The position numbers were made by a program, and so were the translations under genes. A DNA stretch of 64,000 nt. It comes from G963662905 sp965230045 (lineage in GTDB: Bacteria; Bacteroidota; Bacteroidia; Bacteroidales; WRLA01). The notes beneath the pieces were generated by a model. That model saw nothing but the letters and a program-made list of their open reading frames with translations, made no database searches and was not told the DNA's origin. The stretch spans positions 3,286,001-3,350,000 of the forward strand of contig OZ245940.1 of NCBI GenBank assembly GCA_965230045.1. The letters run 5' to 3'. How positions within the stretch are numbered: position 1 is the first letter of the stretch; each line of letters starts with the position of its first letter. This document shows positions 45,907 through 54,104 of the stretch, in pieces.

Positions 45907-47711
45907 ATAATAAGTTCTTTCCCGCCATTCTGTTTCTGATCATCTGTTTTATCCTCTACGGACGCAGCATTAATTATGAATTTGTGCTCGACGATTCCTT
46001 TGCTGTCGAAAACAACGCTTTTGTACAGAAGGGCTTAAGTGGTTTAGCGGATATTTGGTCGCATGGCTATTTTTATGGCTACAATGAAAACAATGCACAG
46101 CTCTACCGACCATTGACACAAACGGTTTTGGCAATAATCAGTTCCGTGGCAGGAATGAATCCCGGCGCTTTTCATTTTATCAATATTATTGGCTATTTCC
46201 TGATTGTTTTATTGATATTTAACATCCTAAAACCATATTTCCCCGATAAAAGAGCCTGGGTTCCCTGGTTCGTTGCCTTATTATTTGCCATCCATCCATT
46301 GCACATTGAAGTGGTGGCCAATATAAAGAGCTTAGATGAAATTCTGGCCATGCTGTTTGGTCTGGCAGCCCTGCAAAACGGCTTAAAATATTATGCATCA
46401 AAGGAAAAGAAATACCTTTGGTTTGCGCTTTTATTCCTCACTTTGAGTGCTTTCAGTAAAGAAAGCGGTATAATGTTTGCCCTCATAATCCCGCTCACTG
46501 CACTTTTCCTGATCACAGAAAAAACTTCCAAAGACCTACTGAAGAAATCCTTGTTTTTCACTGTTCCTGTTGCGGCTTATCTGATTGTGCGCATATTGGT
46601 CATTGGCAGTTTTGACAGTGGAGAAAGTATCGACCCGATCAACAACAGCCTTATAGCCGGAAGTTTTGCCGAACAATTTGCTACAGCCATACAGATCATC
46701 GGGCGCTACCTCATGCTGTTGCTTGTGCCTTTTAACCAAAGCTGGGATTATTCCTACAACCAGATTCCATTGGTTGGGCTTACTCATTGGTCGTTTTTGC
46801 TTTCGTTGGCAGGCATCATTGTATTAATATTTTTCGCCTTCAGGTTGCGAAAAACACAGCAATTATTCAGTTTGGGCGTTTTTTGGTTCTTTGTGATGCT
46901 GCTGCCGGCATCCAACCTCATCATCCCCATTGGTGCAACTATGGCCGAACGCTTTGTTTTTGCCCCATCGCTGGGCTTTATTATGGCTTTTATTGCTTTG
47001 GTGATGATGCTCAGTGAAAGGACAAAAACGCCATCAAAACAACTGCAAATCCGTTATGCAATTCCTGCACTTTTCGCGATGATCTACCTGATTTCCTTCT
47101 TTTCTTACAGCCCGGCATGGCAAAATAATTTTACCTTGGCGAAAGCAGGGGTAAATCGTTCGCCAAACAGCGCCCGCGCACAACTGGCCTGGTCGGTGCA
47201 GCTGAAACAGGAAATCAACAAAAGTCAAAATCAGGCGCAAAAAGCCAGCCTGACACGGCTAGCCATGAATGCTGCACAAAAAGCCCTCAGTATTTATCCC
47301 GATTATACCACAGCCGCCTTTGAAACCGGTGATTTGTATTTTCTTCAGCAGGATATGGCCAATGCACGCAAATATTTCAGGAAATGCCTGAAATCGGAAC
47401 CACAACATGTGCGCGCCATCAATAATATTGGGGTTAGCTATATTCAGCAAGGCCGCAACGACAGTGCACTCTTCTATTTTGACAGGGCATTGCAGATCGA
47501 TCCACAACATCCCGATGCACTGGCCAATAAAGGACTTTACTACTACCAAAGCGGACAAAAACAAAAAGCTGTTGACTTTTGGGAAGAATCCCTAAAATAC
47601 AAAGCACATGAAAAACAAGTCCTCATCAACCTGATGCACACCCATAACGAGCTGGGCAATAAAGATAAAGTGCGGTTTTATCAGCAAAAGGTGATGCAGG
47701 TGGGAAAGTGA
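45903..47711 (+). CDS. TMTC-like membrane protein with C-terminal TPR repeats
   Basis: 602 aa. About ten transmembrane helices in residues 1-400, with the first loop SINYEFVLDDSFAVENNAFV and YRPLTQTVLA, and then HPLHIEVVANIKSLDEIL, as in TMTC/protein O-mannosyltransferase-like GT-C proteins. Residues about 450-600 are four TPR units (AAFETGDLYFLQQDMANARK, AINNIGVSYIQQGRNDSALF). GT-C enzymes use lipid-linked sugars; Bacteroidota perform protein O-glycosylation, so a role there is plausible. It overlaps the aminotransferase stop (ATGA). Last gene of the run. Confidence 0.82.
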   Translation: MNNKFFPAILFLIICFILYGRSINYEFVLDDSFAVENNAFVQKGLSGLADIWSHGYFYGYNENNAQLYRPLTQTVLAIISSVAGMNPGAFHFINIIGYFLIVLLIFNILKPYFPDKRAWVPWFVALLFAIHPLHIEVVANIKSLDEILAMLFGLAALQNGLKYYASKEKKYLWFALLFLTLSAFSKESGIMFALIIPLTALFLITEKTSKDLLKKSLFFTVPVAAYLIVRILVIGSFDSGESIDPINNSLIAGSFAEQFATAIQIIGRYLMLLLVPFNQSWDYSYNQIPLVGLTHWSFLLSLAGIIVLIFFAFRLRKTQQLFSLGVFWFFVMLLPASNLIIPIGATMAERFVFAPSLGFIMAFIALVMMLSERTKTPSKQLQIRYAIPALFAMIYLISFFSYSPAWQNNFTLAKAGVNRSPNSARAQLAWSVQLKQEINKSQNQAQKASLTRLAMNAAQKALSIYPDYTTAAFETGDLYFLQQDMANARKYFRKCLKSEPQHVRAINNIGVSYIQQGRNDSALFYFDRALQIDPQHPDALANKGLYYYQSGQKQKAVDFWEESLKYKAHEKQVLINLMHTHNELGNKDKVRFYQQKVMQVGK

Positions 47712-47760
47712 AATTAGTTATTCCTGGGTGCATTCTTCTAATCCTCTAAAGAAAAGTCCG

Positions 47761-47807
47761 TTGTTTTATACATTTTTCAAGTTGAACTTGAAAAATGTAT
47801 AAAACAA
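47761..47807. repeat. 47-bp near-perfect palindrome
   Basis: Arms TTGTTTTATACATTTTTCAA-GTT and exact complement around a single G. It lies 50 bp after the last gene of the run, and its weak AT-rich stem with T-stretches might work as a bidirectional terminator. The region from here to 47950 holds nothing else recognised. Confidence 0.6.
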
Positions 47808-48256
47808 TTATCGACATCTATATAAACCAGAAAATCAACAACTTAAAACCAAAAAAAATTATACCAAAACCCAAGACTGCAGAAATTATACTGCATGAAA
47901 ACCTCCGTCCTGCTCTTTGTTCCAATAAGTAAATTTGCCCGGCTAGCTATAAATTATGATTCTACTAAGAATTTCGTGGGTAACAATAATGTTTGAGAAT
48001 AATATGCAGATATTTATTAATAAACCATTGATCCCTAACAGATTCCTCCCTTCACAAAGCCTTAATCACTTCGTTTGGCTTTGTTCCGGTCGGAATGACG
48101 CTGTTTATCAGGCGTTTAAGGCAAATGCGGCCTGGTCACTGAGCGGAGTCGAAGTGCGCCGCATTTGCCTCCTGACTTCATAAAAACGCGTCATTCCGAC
48201 AAAGTTTCCTCATACTTCGGAAACTTTGTCGGAATCTGTTTGAAATAGCATTCTAA

Positions 48257-49947
48257 CCTGTTTAATTCATAAACTCCCAAAAACAGGCAAAATTTTTTAA
48301 CCGAGCAGGGTCAGGCATTGCGAATCAAGAATAATCGCTTAAATTTCCATATATTTACCCTAATCACATGGCTTATGAGCATAATTTTCCTATTTGGGTT
48401 TTCCCGTAAAGCCCATTGATAATTTTATTTGACATCAAGATGTTGAAGAACATTAGCTTACCGAATTTTGGCCTAAATCCTTAGGGTTTCAAATTTCTTA
48501 AAGCATTTCATAAACACCCGGTCGCTGTAAAATTCTGCAGGCAGCTCTATTTTAATTTTTGATTTCAGTACTTTGATCCGGGCAGCTACTTTGATCAGCT
48601 TCAATTGAAGTGTTTTCATAGTTGCTTTAGCAAACTCTGTCCCTACTAACGCCATGCTTTGCAAGCTGTGCATCAGGACATAAGCAGCAGAATGCAAAAA
48701 CAACCTGAACTGATTGGCCTTAAAGCTGTTGCAGGACATCCTGTCCGACTTAAGGTATGTTTTATGTTCTTTGATACGCAATTCGGCTGCGCCCCTTGCA
48801 CAATATCCTTGTTCGTAAAGCGCCTTGGCACGAACATTTTGCAGGCTGCTGACAATATACCTTACATTTGTCCCCATGCTGCTTACTTCTACTTTGACTA
48901 CCACTCGTTCGGCAAAAGCCCAACTGGATGCCTGATATTGAAAGCTATGATAACGTTTCACTGGTGTACCCGACTGTTGGAAGTTTTTTTTGGCGCTTTC
49001 TATGGTTATTTTGGCCTTTTGGTTTAAAACAGAATTGCCACTGAGCCCTGTGATAAATTCAACCCTATGGCTCTCCCTTGCTCACTCCATAAACTCTTTG
49101 GAACAAAAATGGCTGTCGCCCCTAAGGATGATCATCGTGTTGGGCCAATGCTGGCGCAGGTAGCTTATGATGCGTTTGTGGATCGAAAAAACATCAAGGC
49201 TTTTGCTGCGGCGGCCAGGTTTGAGGATAGTGGTTACCAGCTTGCCCGAAAAGCCTTCATATATGTGCAAAGGCATATAGCAATAGTCCCCGTAGTAATT
49301 ATTGAACATGGTAAGCTGCTGATTACCATATGTTAAGCTGCTTGTATCGTCAGAATCAAGTATAATAATTTTTGGTTCGTGGTCATAGGAAGCGATAAAT
49401 TTATCTACAAAGACCTTGGCCATTTTGTAGTTCTGAGAAGCCGTGATTTGATTCTCAAAACGACTCATTGTAGGCTGGGCTGAAAGGCTTTCTGTAGTCT
49501 CACAGCATACCTTAACTACCTCATCGTCCCTGAGCGCATTGCAGTCATTTGCATCTTCAAAGCCTGCAGCAATTTGCATAATACGCTGGCTTAGAAGGCG
49601 TTTTGTGCTGTGCTTGACATAACTTTGGTTGCGGGGGTCTTCAATGCAGCCTGCAAGGCTGTCGATTAAACCAAGCTGTTTTTCTACTTCGCGAAGCAAT
49701 AATAGGCCGCCATCACTTGATGTCTTTTTCAAAGTAAAGTTAACCTCAACCTTTTTGCCATTTGAACTGGTGAGAGGAAAAAGGCTCTTTTGTGTAATTT
49801 CCTGTGGTTTTGTGCCACTGTTTGAAATATTCTTTGTATTTTTAGCCATAGGGATTTTTGTTTTTGTTTGCCGACATAAAGATACTGAATATCAATGAGG
49901 TATCGCACAAATTTCCCTATTTTTTTTTGGTTTATGAATAATTTAGG
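48257..49947 (-). mobile_element. IS1380-family insertion sequence, copy 2 (1691 bp)
   Basis: Same ends and length as copy 1, reverse orientation, with the 4-bp duplication CTAA (48253-48256 and 49948-49951). Inserted near the end of a type A element. The transposase gene has a nonsense mutation. Confidence 0.95.
48473..49849 (-). pseudogene. IS1380-family transposase, copy 2, nonsense mutant
   Basis: Identical in frame to copy 1, but Trp256 (TGG, after HFCSKEFME) is TGA. The downstream part resumes in the same frame. The break falls just after the second catalytic Asp, so the N-terminal 255-residue product lacks the Glu and should be inactive; it might act as a dominant inhibitor. It shares Val in GKLVTTIL with copy 3. 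Confidence 0.92.
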
Positions 49948-50021
49948 CTAATTTCTTTCCACGAAATTCCGTGTAGAACCTAAATTATTTCCAAAACCCG
50001 GCTTTTCGCAAAACAACATAA

Positions 50022-50069
50022 TTTTTTTAGTTCTCTTCATTGTGAACTAAAAAAACTTTCGTACTTTTG
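50022..50069 (+). promoter_or_regulatory. GbsR-type operator and promoter
   Basis: Perfect inverted repeat TTTTTTTAGTTC (50022-50033) / GAACTAAAAAAA (50044-50055) with a 10-bp spacer, directly upstream of the -7 box TACTTTTG (50062-50069). The arms cover the -33 region, so a dimer bound there would block transcription. Related half sites (TTTTAGTTC, GAACCAAAA) recur between this gene and the next at about 50568-50587. Confidence 0.65.
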
Positions 50070-50089
50070 TCGCGTTAAGAAGAAAGATT

Positions 50090-50548
50090 ATGCAAGAAAG
50101 AAGAAGACAACTCATTGAAAAGGTGGGAATTATATTTGAAAAGCAGGGAAAACCTGCAGTTAGTGGACGGATTATGGGACTTTTTCTAACCAGTAACCAG
50201 GAATACCTCACTTTTGATGATATCGTGGAAGAATTATGTCTGAGCAAGAGTGCTGTGAGCAACGGCATCAACCTTTTGTTAAACCTAAGGCATATTGATT
50301 ATATCAAAAAAACCGGCGATCGCAAGCGCTATTTTAAATATGTGCACCATAACCTCTCCGATCTTTTCAATGATTTCACAGAAAATTTCATGCGCTTTAA
50401 AAATATATTGGAAGAAATGGCATCAGAAAATGAAATGGGCACAAAAGAAAGCAAAAAACACATTGATGAAATGCTTATTGGTTTGAATATCTTTATGAGC
50501 TATCTGCCCAAAATGATGGAAGACTACGAAAAAGCAATTAAACAATAA
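50090..50548 (+). CDS. GbsR/MarR-type transcriptional regulator
   Basis: 152-aa winged-helix regulator: IIFEKQGKPAVSGRIMGLFL, then the helix-turn-helix LTFDDIVEELCLSKSAVSNG and wing KKTGDRKRYFKYV, followed by a long dimerisation helix. This is the GbsR branch of MarR proteins, usually found next to efflux genes in Bacteroidota. It is probably autorepressed through the inverted repeat at 50022-50055 and probably also controls the next gene (64-bp gap with similar half sites). Confidence 0.88.
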   Translation: MQERRRQLIEKVGIIFEKQGKPAVSGRIMGLFLTSNQEYLTFDDIVEELCLSKSAVSNGINLLLNLRHIDYIKKTGDRKRYFKYVHHNLSDLFNDFTENFMRFKNILEEMASENEMGTKESKKHIDEMLIGLNIFMSYLPKMMEDYEKAIKQ

Positions 50549-50611
50549 TTTTTTTAACCGTTTAGTTCTTTTAGTTCAGAACCAAAAAGTTAACAATAAA
50601 ATAAAAATACC

Positions 50612-51124
50612 ATGATCAAGCGAATCCTGAAAATAATGGGCATCTCCATGATTTTTGCCTTTCCCCCACTCAATTTTGGGCAAATCTATGATGATATTTC
50701 ATATTTTTTAAACGAAAAAAGGGACAGCATCATCATCAACAGCCCGCAAAATCTGACCATACGCTCCACTTTTGAAGGTATCATAGAAAGTGTTGCAATG
50801 AAAGCGGGCGACAAGGTAAAACAGGGAGACATTTTGTTGATTTTTGACAAAAACGAACTCATTACTCAAAAACAATTGCTTCTGACCCGAATTGGAAAGC
50901 TCAAGCTTCAGGAAATGCAAACTGAAGCAATAAATGAAGCCCGTTTGCAGCTGCATTCAATCAATAATCAGATTGAAACCAGCGTAATCCGCGCACCCGA
51001 AGACGGAAAAATAGTGCGTGTTTTTTATCATCAGGGGCAATATGTCAGCAAAGGCGATGAGCTTTTCGCAATCCGTTCCGATAAGAAAGCCAAGACTTTA
51101 GCCATGACGCCAAAAACGTACTAA
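50612..51124 (+). CDS. Small secreted biotin/lipoyl-like adaptor protein (HlyD-type hairpin)
   Basis: 170 aa. Signal peptide-like start (KIMGISMIFAFPPLNFGQ). The body has the two halves of a lipoyl-like domain, STFEGIIESVAMKAGDKVKQ-GDILLIFD and RAPEDGKIVRVFYHQGQYVS-KGDELFAI, joined by a short helical hairpin (about 90-125). This is the core of periplasmic adaptors (membrane fusion proteins), but the beta-barrel and membrane-proximal domains are missing, and no efflux pump gene is near. Either a minimal adaptor or a remnant. Likely under control of the adjacent GbsR-type regulator. Confidence 0.75.
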   Translation: MIKRILKIMGISMIFAFPPLNFGQIYDDISYFLNEKRDSIIINSPQNLTIRSTFEGIIESVAMKAGDKVKQGDILLIFDKNELITQKQLLLTRIGKLKLQEMQTEAINEARLQLHSINNQIETSVIRAPEDGKIVRVFYHQGQYVSKGDELFAIRSDKKAKTLAMTPKTY

Positions 51125-51196
51125 GTTTTTTTTACTTTTGGTGCTGAATAAATCCGGAAAACAATTTTTCGGAGTATTTCTACAAAATCAAGAATC

Positions 51197-52777
51197 ATGC
51201 ACCGATTAGCGATAATATTGATTTTTATTTTTACTAGTACCCAGCTTTTTTCTCAAAGCACAGACGAGCGGGGTATTTATTTTTCAAAAAAAAACTATCA
51301 AGCAGAGCAAATCCCACTGTTTTCTGAATCAAAAGAACAACTGCCCTTCCCTGTATTGGAAGAAAATCCGGAATATCTGGAAATGTACTGGAAATGCTGG
51401 GAAATTGCTTTTGATCATTTCAAAAAGCCACCCGAAGGTTCGCCTTTTGTTTCCAACATTTTAGATGAAGCATTCAACACCAATATATTTCAATGGGACA
51501 TGATTTTTATGGTGATGTTTGCCCGCTATGCAGACCATCTGTTTCCAGCCATAAATTCTCTGGACAATTTTTATTGCAGGCAGCACAAAAGCGGATATAT
51601 ATGCAGGGAAATCCAGGAGCAGGATGGTGAAGATTTTGTTTTCCTTGGAGAAAGAAAACACACAATCAATCCGCCACTTTTTAGCTGGGCAGAGATAGAA
51701 TCCTTTAAAAACACAGGTGACACTTCCCGTTTTGAAATGGTACTGCCCGTTTTGGAAAAATATGTGGAATGGCTTAATAAAGATGGTGATCAAACAACAG
51801 CAAACGATGCAACAAACTGGAATAATTACGGCAGAAAGGCGAAAAATTCAGTGCATCAACTATATTGGAACACCGGTTTTGGCTCCGGCATGGACAATAC
51901 ACCGCGAGGTGGAAATGGCTGGGTTGATATGTCATGTCAGATGGTCATACAATATAACAATCTGGCCGAAATTTGTGAAACACTAAGCAAATATAAGAAA
52001 GCAGGATTTTTTAGAGCGGAGGCAAAAAAAATCGGAGAAAGGATTAACCGGTTTTGCTGGAGTGAAGAAGATGGGCTTTACTATGATGTGGACAGCAAAG
52101 GAAAACAAATAAAATGGAAAACATCGGGTTGCTTTTGGCCTATGCTTGCAGGTATTGCTTCCCCTGCGCAATGTGATCGCCTAAAAGCCCACTTAACAGA
52201 TACCGCTTCCTTTTGGCGAACGATGGTTTTCCCCACTCTGGCAGCAGATCAGCAAGATTATAGTCCAAGAGGAGATTACTGGAAAGGTGGCGTTTGGGCT
52301 CCAACAAACTATATGATTATTAAGGGACTAGAAAAAAACGGATATGAAGATCTGGCTACAAAAGCAAGCATAAAATACTTAGATGGAATGTATTGCGTCT
52401 ATGAAAAAACAAATACCGTTTGGGAAAACTACAGCCCGGACGGCTGCGACAGGGGCTATCCCGCCAAGGCTGATTTTGTGGGCTGGACAGGCATTGGTCC
52501 GATTTCTCTGTTGATTGAAAATATTTTAGGCATCCGCATTAATGCCAATAGCTCCGCAATTAGCTGGAGGATCAATCGCACTGATAAACATGGAATTAAA
52601 AATCTGAAAATTGGAAATGCAACTGTTGATTTAATTTGCAAAAAAAGAGAGCATTCAACTGCTCCTTTGGAATTATCAATAAAATCGGACAGCAAACTGG
52701 AATTGATTATTATTTGTGAAGGGATAGACCAAAAATATTCCATCATTCCCGGTAAGCAGGAAATATTTGTCCAGTAA
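51197..52777 (+). CDS. Secreted (alpha/alpha)6 glycoside hydrolase, MGH1/GH63/trehalase-like
   Basis: 526 aa with signal peptide (AIILIFIFTSTQLFSQS). The body is an (alpha/alpha)6 toroid of the mannosylglycerate-hydrolase/GH63/GH37 clan: FNTNIFQWDMIFMVMFARYA, GFGSGMDNTPRGGNGWVDMS (candidate general acid Asp), GDYWKGGVWAPTNYMIIKGL and TNTVWENYSPDG (candidate base Glu). Substrate could be an alpha-glucoside, trehalose or mannosylglycerate-type compound. Periplasmic or secreted; no T9SS tail. Starts 72 bp after the adaptor gene; possibly same transcript. The type A element follows 100 bp after the stop. Confidence 0.82.
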   Translation: MHRLAIILIFIFTSTQLFSQSTDERGIYFSKKNYQAEQIPLFSESKEQLPFPVLEENPEYLEMYWKCWEIAFDHFKKPPEGSPFVSNILDEAFNTNIFQWDMIFMVMFARYADHLFPAINSLDNFYCRQHKSGYICREIQEQDGEDFVFLGERKHTINPPLFSWAEIESFKNTGDTSRFEMVLPVLEKYVEWLNKDGDQTTANDATNWNNYGRKAKNSVHQLYWNTGFGSGMDNTPRGGNGWVDMSCQMVIQYNNLAEICETLSKYKKAGFFRAEAKKIGERINRFCWSEEDGLYYDVDSKGKQIKWKTSGCFWPMLAGIASPAQCDRLKAHLTDTASFWRTMVFPTLAADQQDYSPRGDYWKGGVWAPTNYMIIKGLEKNGYEDLATKASIKYLDGMYCVYEKTNTVWENYSPDGCDRGYPAKADFVGWTGIGPISLLIENILGIRINANSSAISWRINRTDKHGIKNLKIGNATVDLICKKREHSTAPLELSIKSDSKLELIIICEGIDQKYSIIPGKQEIFVQ

Positions 52778-52877
52778 ATTTAAAAAATACGTTTATTACA
52801 ATTTCATCTTAAACACAGCAGGACTGATCCAGGATTTTTAAACACAAATTGTTATTTTATTTTATATTAAAAAATCC

Positions 52878-53206
52878 GGTTCTTCTAGGAATTTCGTGGG
52901 CAACAATAATATTTGAAAAAAAATATGCAGATATTTATTATTGAACTATTGACCCCTAATAGATTCCTCCCTACACAAAGCCTTAATCACTTCGTTTGGC
53001 TTTGTTCCGGTCGGAATGACGCTGTTTTTTAGGTGTTTAAGGCAAATGCGGCCTGGTCACTGAGCGGAGTCGAAGTGCGCCGCATTTGCCTCCTACCTTC
53101 ATAAAAGCGCGTCATTCCGACAAAGTTTTCCGAAGTATGAGGAAACTTTGGAGGAATCTGTTTGAAATAATGCAATTTTTCTTTCCACGAAATTCCGTGT
53201 AGCACC
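52878..53206. mobile_element. Type A non-autonomous element, copy 5
   Basis: 329 bp. Left end GGTTCTTCTAGGAATTTCGT, right end ACGAAATTCCGTGTAGCACC, flanked by the exact 8-bp duplication AAAAATCC (52870-52877 and 53207-53214). Core as in copy 4 (GTCACTGAGCGGAGTCGAAG). The right end abuts the ridA promoter. Confidence 0.92.
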
Positions 53207-53214
53207 AAAAATCC

Positions 53215-53222
53215 TAACTTTG
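53215..53222 (+). promoter_or_regulatory. -7 box TAACTTTG of ridA, next to type A element
   Basis: Fits TAnnTTTG and lies 32 bp before the start codon. The target duplication of type A copy 5 ends at 53214, so the -33 region now lies within the element. Confidence 0.55.
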
Positions 53223-53254
53223 CGAAATCAAAAACAATTAAATATAATACTATT

Positions 53255-53632
53255 ATGAAAAAAATCATACACACAGAAAAAGCACCAAAGGCTGTAGGAC
53301 CTTATGCTCAGGCCAATGAATTTAATGGCACTTTGTTCGTAAGTGGCCAGATCCCGGTAAATCCCGAGACAGGTAAAATTGTAGAAGGAGGAATCAAAGC
53401 ACAAACCGAGCAGGTACTCAAAAATATGGACGCCATTTTGGAAGAAGCCGGCTACAACTTTTCTAATGTTGTAAAATGCACTTGCCTATTGGACAATATG
53501 GACAATTTTGCAGCGATGAATGAAGTATATGCAGGCTTTTTCCCGGAAAACCCTCCGGCACGTGCCGCTTTCGGCGTTGTGAAACTTCCACTGGGCGTGA
53601 TGGTTGAAATCGAATGTATTGCTATGAAATAG
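53255..53632 (+). CDS. ridA: RidA family enamine/imine deaminase
   Basis: 125-aa RidA (YjgF/YER057c) protein: KAPKAVGPYAQANEFNGTLF, VSGQIPVNPETGKIVEGGIK, ARAAFGVVKLPLGVMVEIEC with the conserved Arg, and the trimer-cleft residues. Hydrolyses reactive 2-aminoacrylate and related enamines released by PLP enzymes such as threonine or serine dehydratases. Cytoplasmic. Single gene with its own promoter and a terminator-like stem behind it. Confidence 0.95.
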   Translation: MKKIIHTEKAPKAVGPYAQANEFNGTLFVSGQIPVNPETGKIVEGGIKAQTEQVLKNMDAILEEAGYNFSNVVKCTCLLDNMDNFAAMNEVYAGFFPENPPARAAFGVVKLPLGVMVEIECIAMK

Positions 53633-53669
53633 AGATTATCACATCTCAACAATACATTACCTATCCCCC

Positions 53670-53731
53670 CTTCCCTGCTTCGATCAATGACATGTAATAA
53701 GGTCTGCACACGGAGCAGGGAAGTTTTTTTT
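53670..53731 (+). terminator. Terminator-like stem after ridA
   Basis: CTTCCCTGCT / AGCAGGGAAG with a loop of about 34 nt followed by eight T. The long loop makes it less certain. Confidence 0.6.
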
Positions 53732-54104
53732 CCAGTAAACATAATCTGAGGTCAGTATTCATGAGCTTCCTGCCGAAATGCGCTGCACTGGCCTTTCAAC
53801 ATGTTTTTTTGGTTCTTCTAGGAATTTCGTGGGCAACAATAATATTTGAAAAAAAATATGCAGATATTTATTATTGAATTATTGACCCCTAATAGATTCC
53901 TCCCTACACAAAGCCTTAATCACTTCGTTTGGCTTTGTTCCGGTCGGAATGACGCTGTTTATCAGGTGTTTAAGGCAAATGCGGCGAGGACACAATAGTA
54001 TATCTTAAAGACGTCCTCGCCGCATTTGCCTCCTGACTTCAAAAAAACGCGTCATTCCGACAAAATTTTCCGAAGAATGAGGAAACTTTGGAGGAATCTG
54101 TTTG

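Larger units (their letters stand above)
47958..49980. mobile_element. Type A element, copy 4, interrupted by IS copy 2
   Basis: Left end GATTCTACTAAGAATTTCGT, right end ACGAAATTCCGTGTAGAACC, flanked by the exact 8-bp duplication TAAATTAT (47950-47957 and 49981-49988). Without the IS and its duplicated CTAA it is 328 bp. The core differs from copies 2 and 3: it contains GGTCACTGAGCGGAGTCGAA instead of the GAGGAC stem. Reverse orientation relative to copies 2 and 3. Confidence 0.9.

Noticed and set aside
47958..48256. Type A elements as ISL3-family IS copies
   Set aside because: At about 330 bp and without any transposase frame they are not insertion sequences themselves; only an inferred relation to such a family is retained as a hypothesis.
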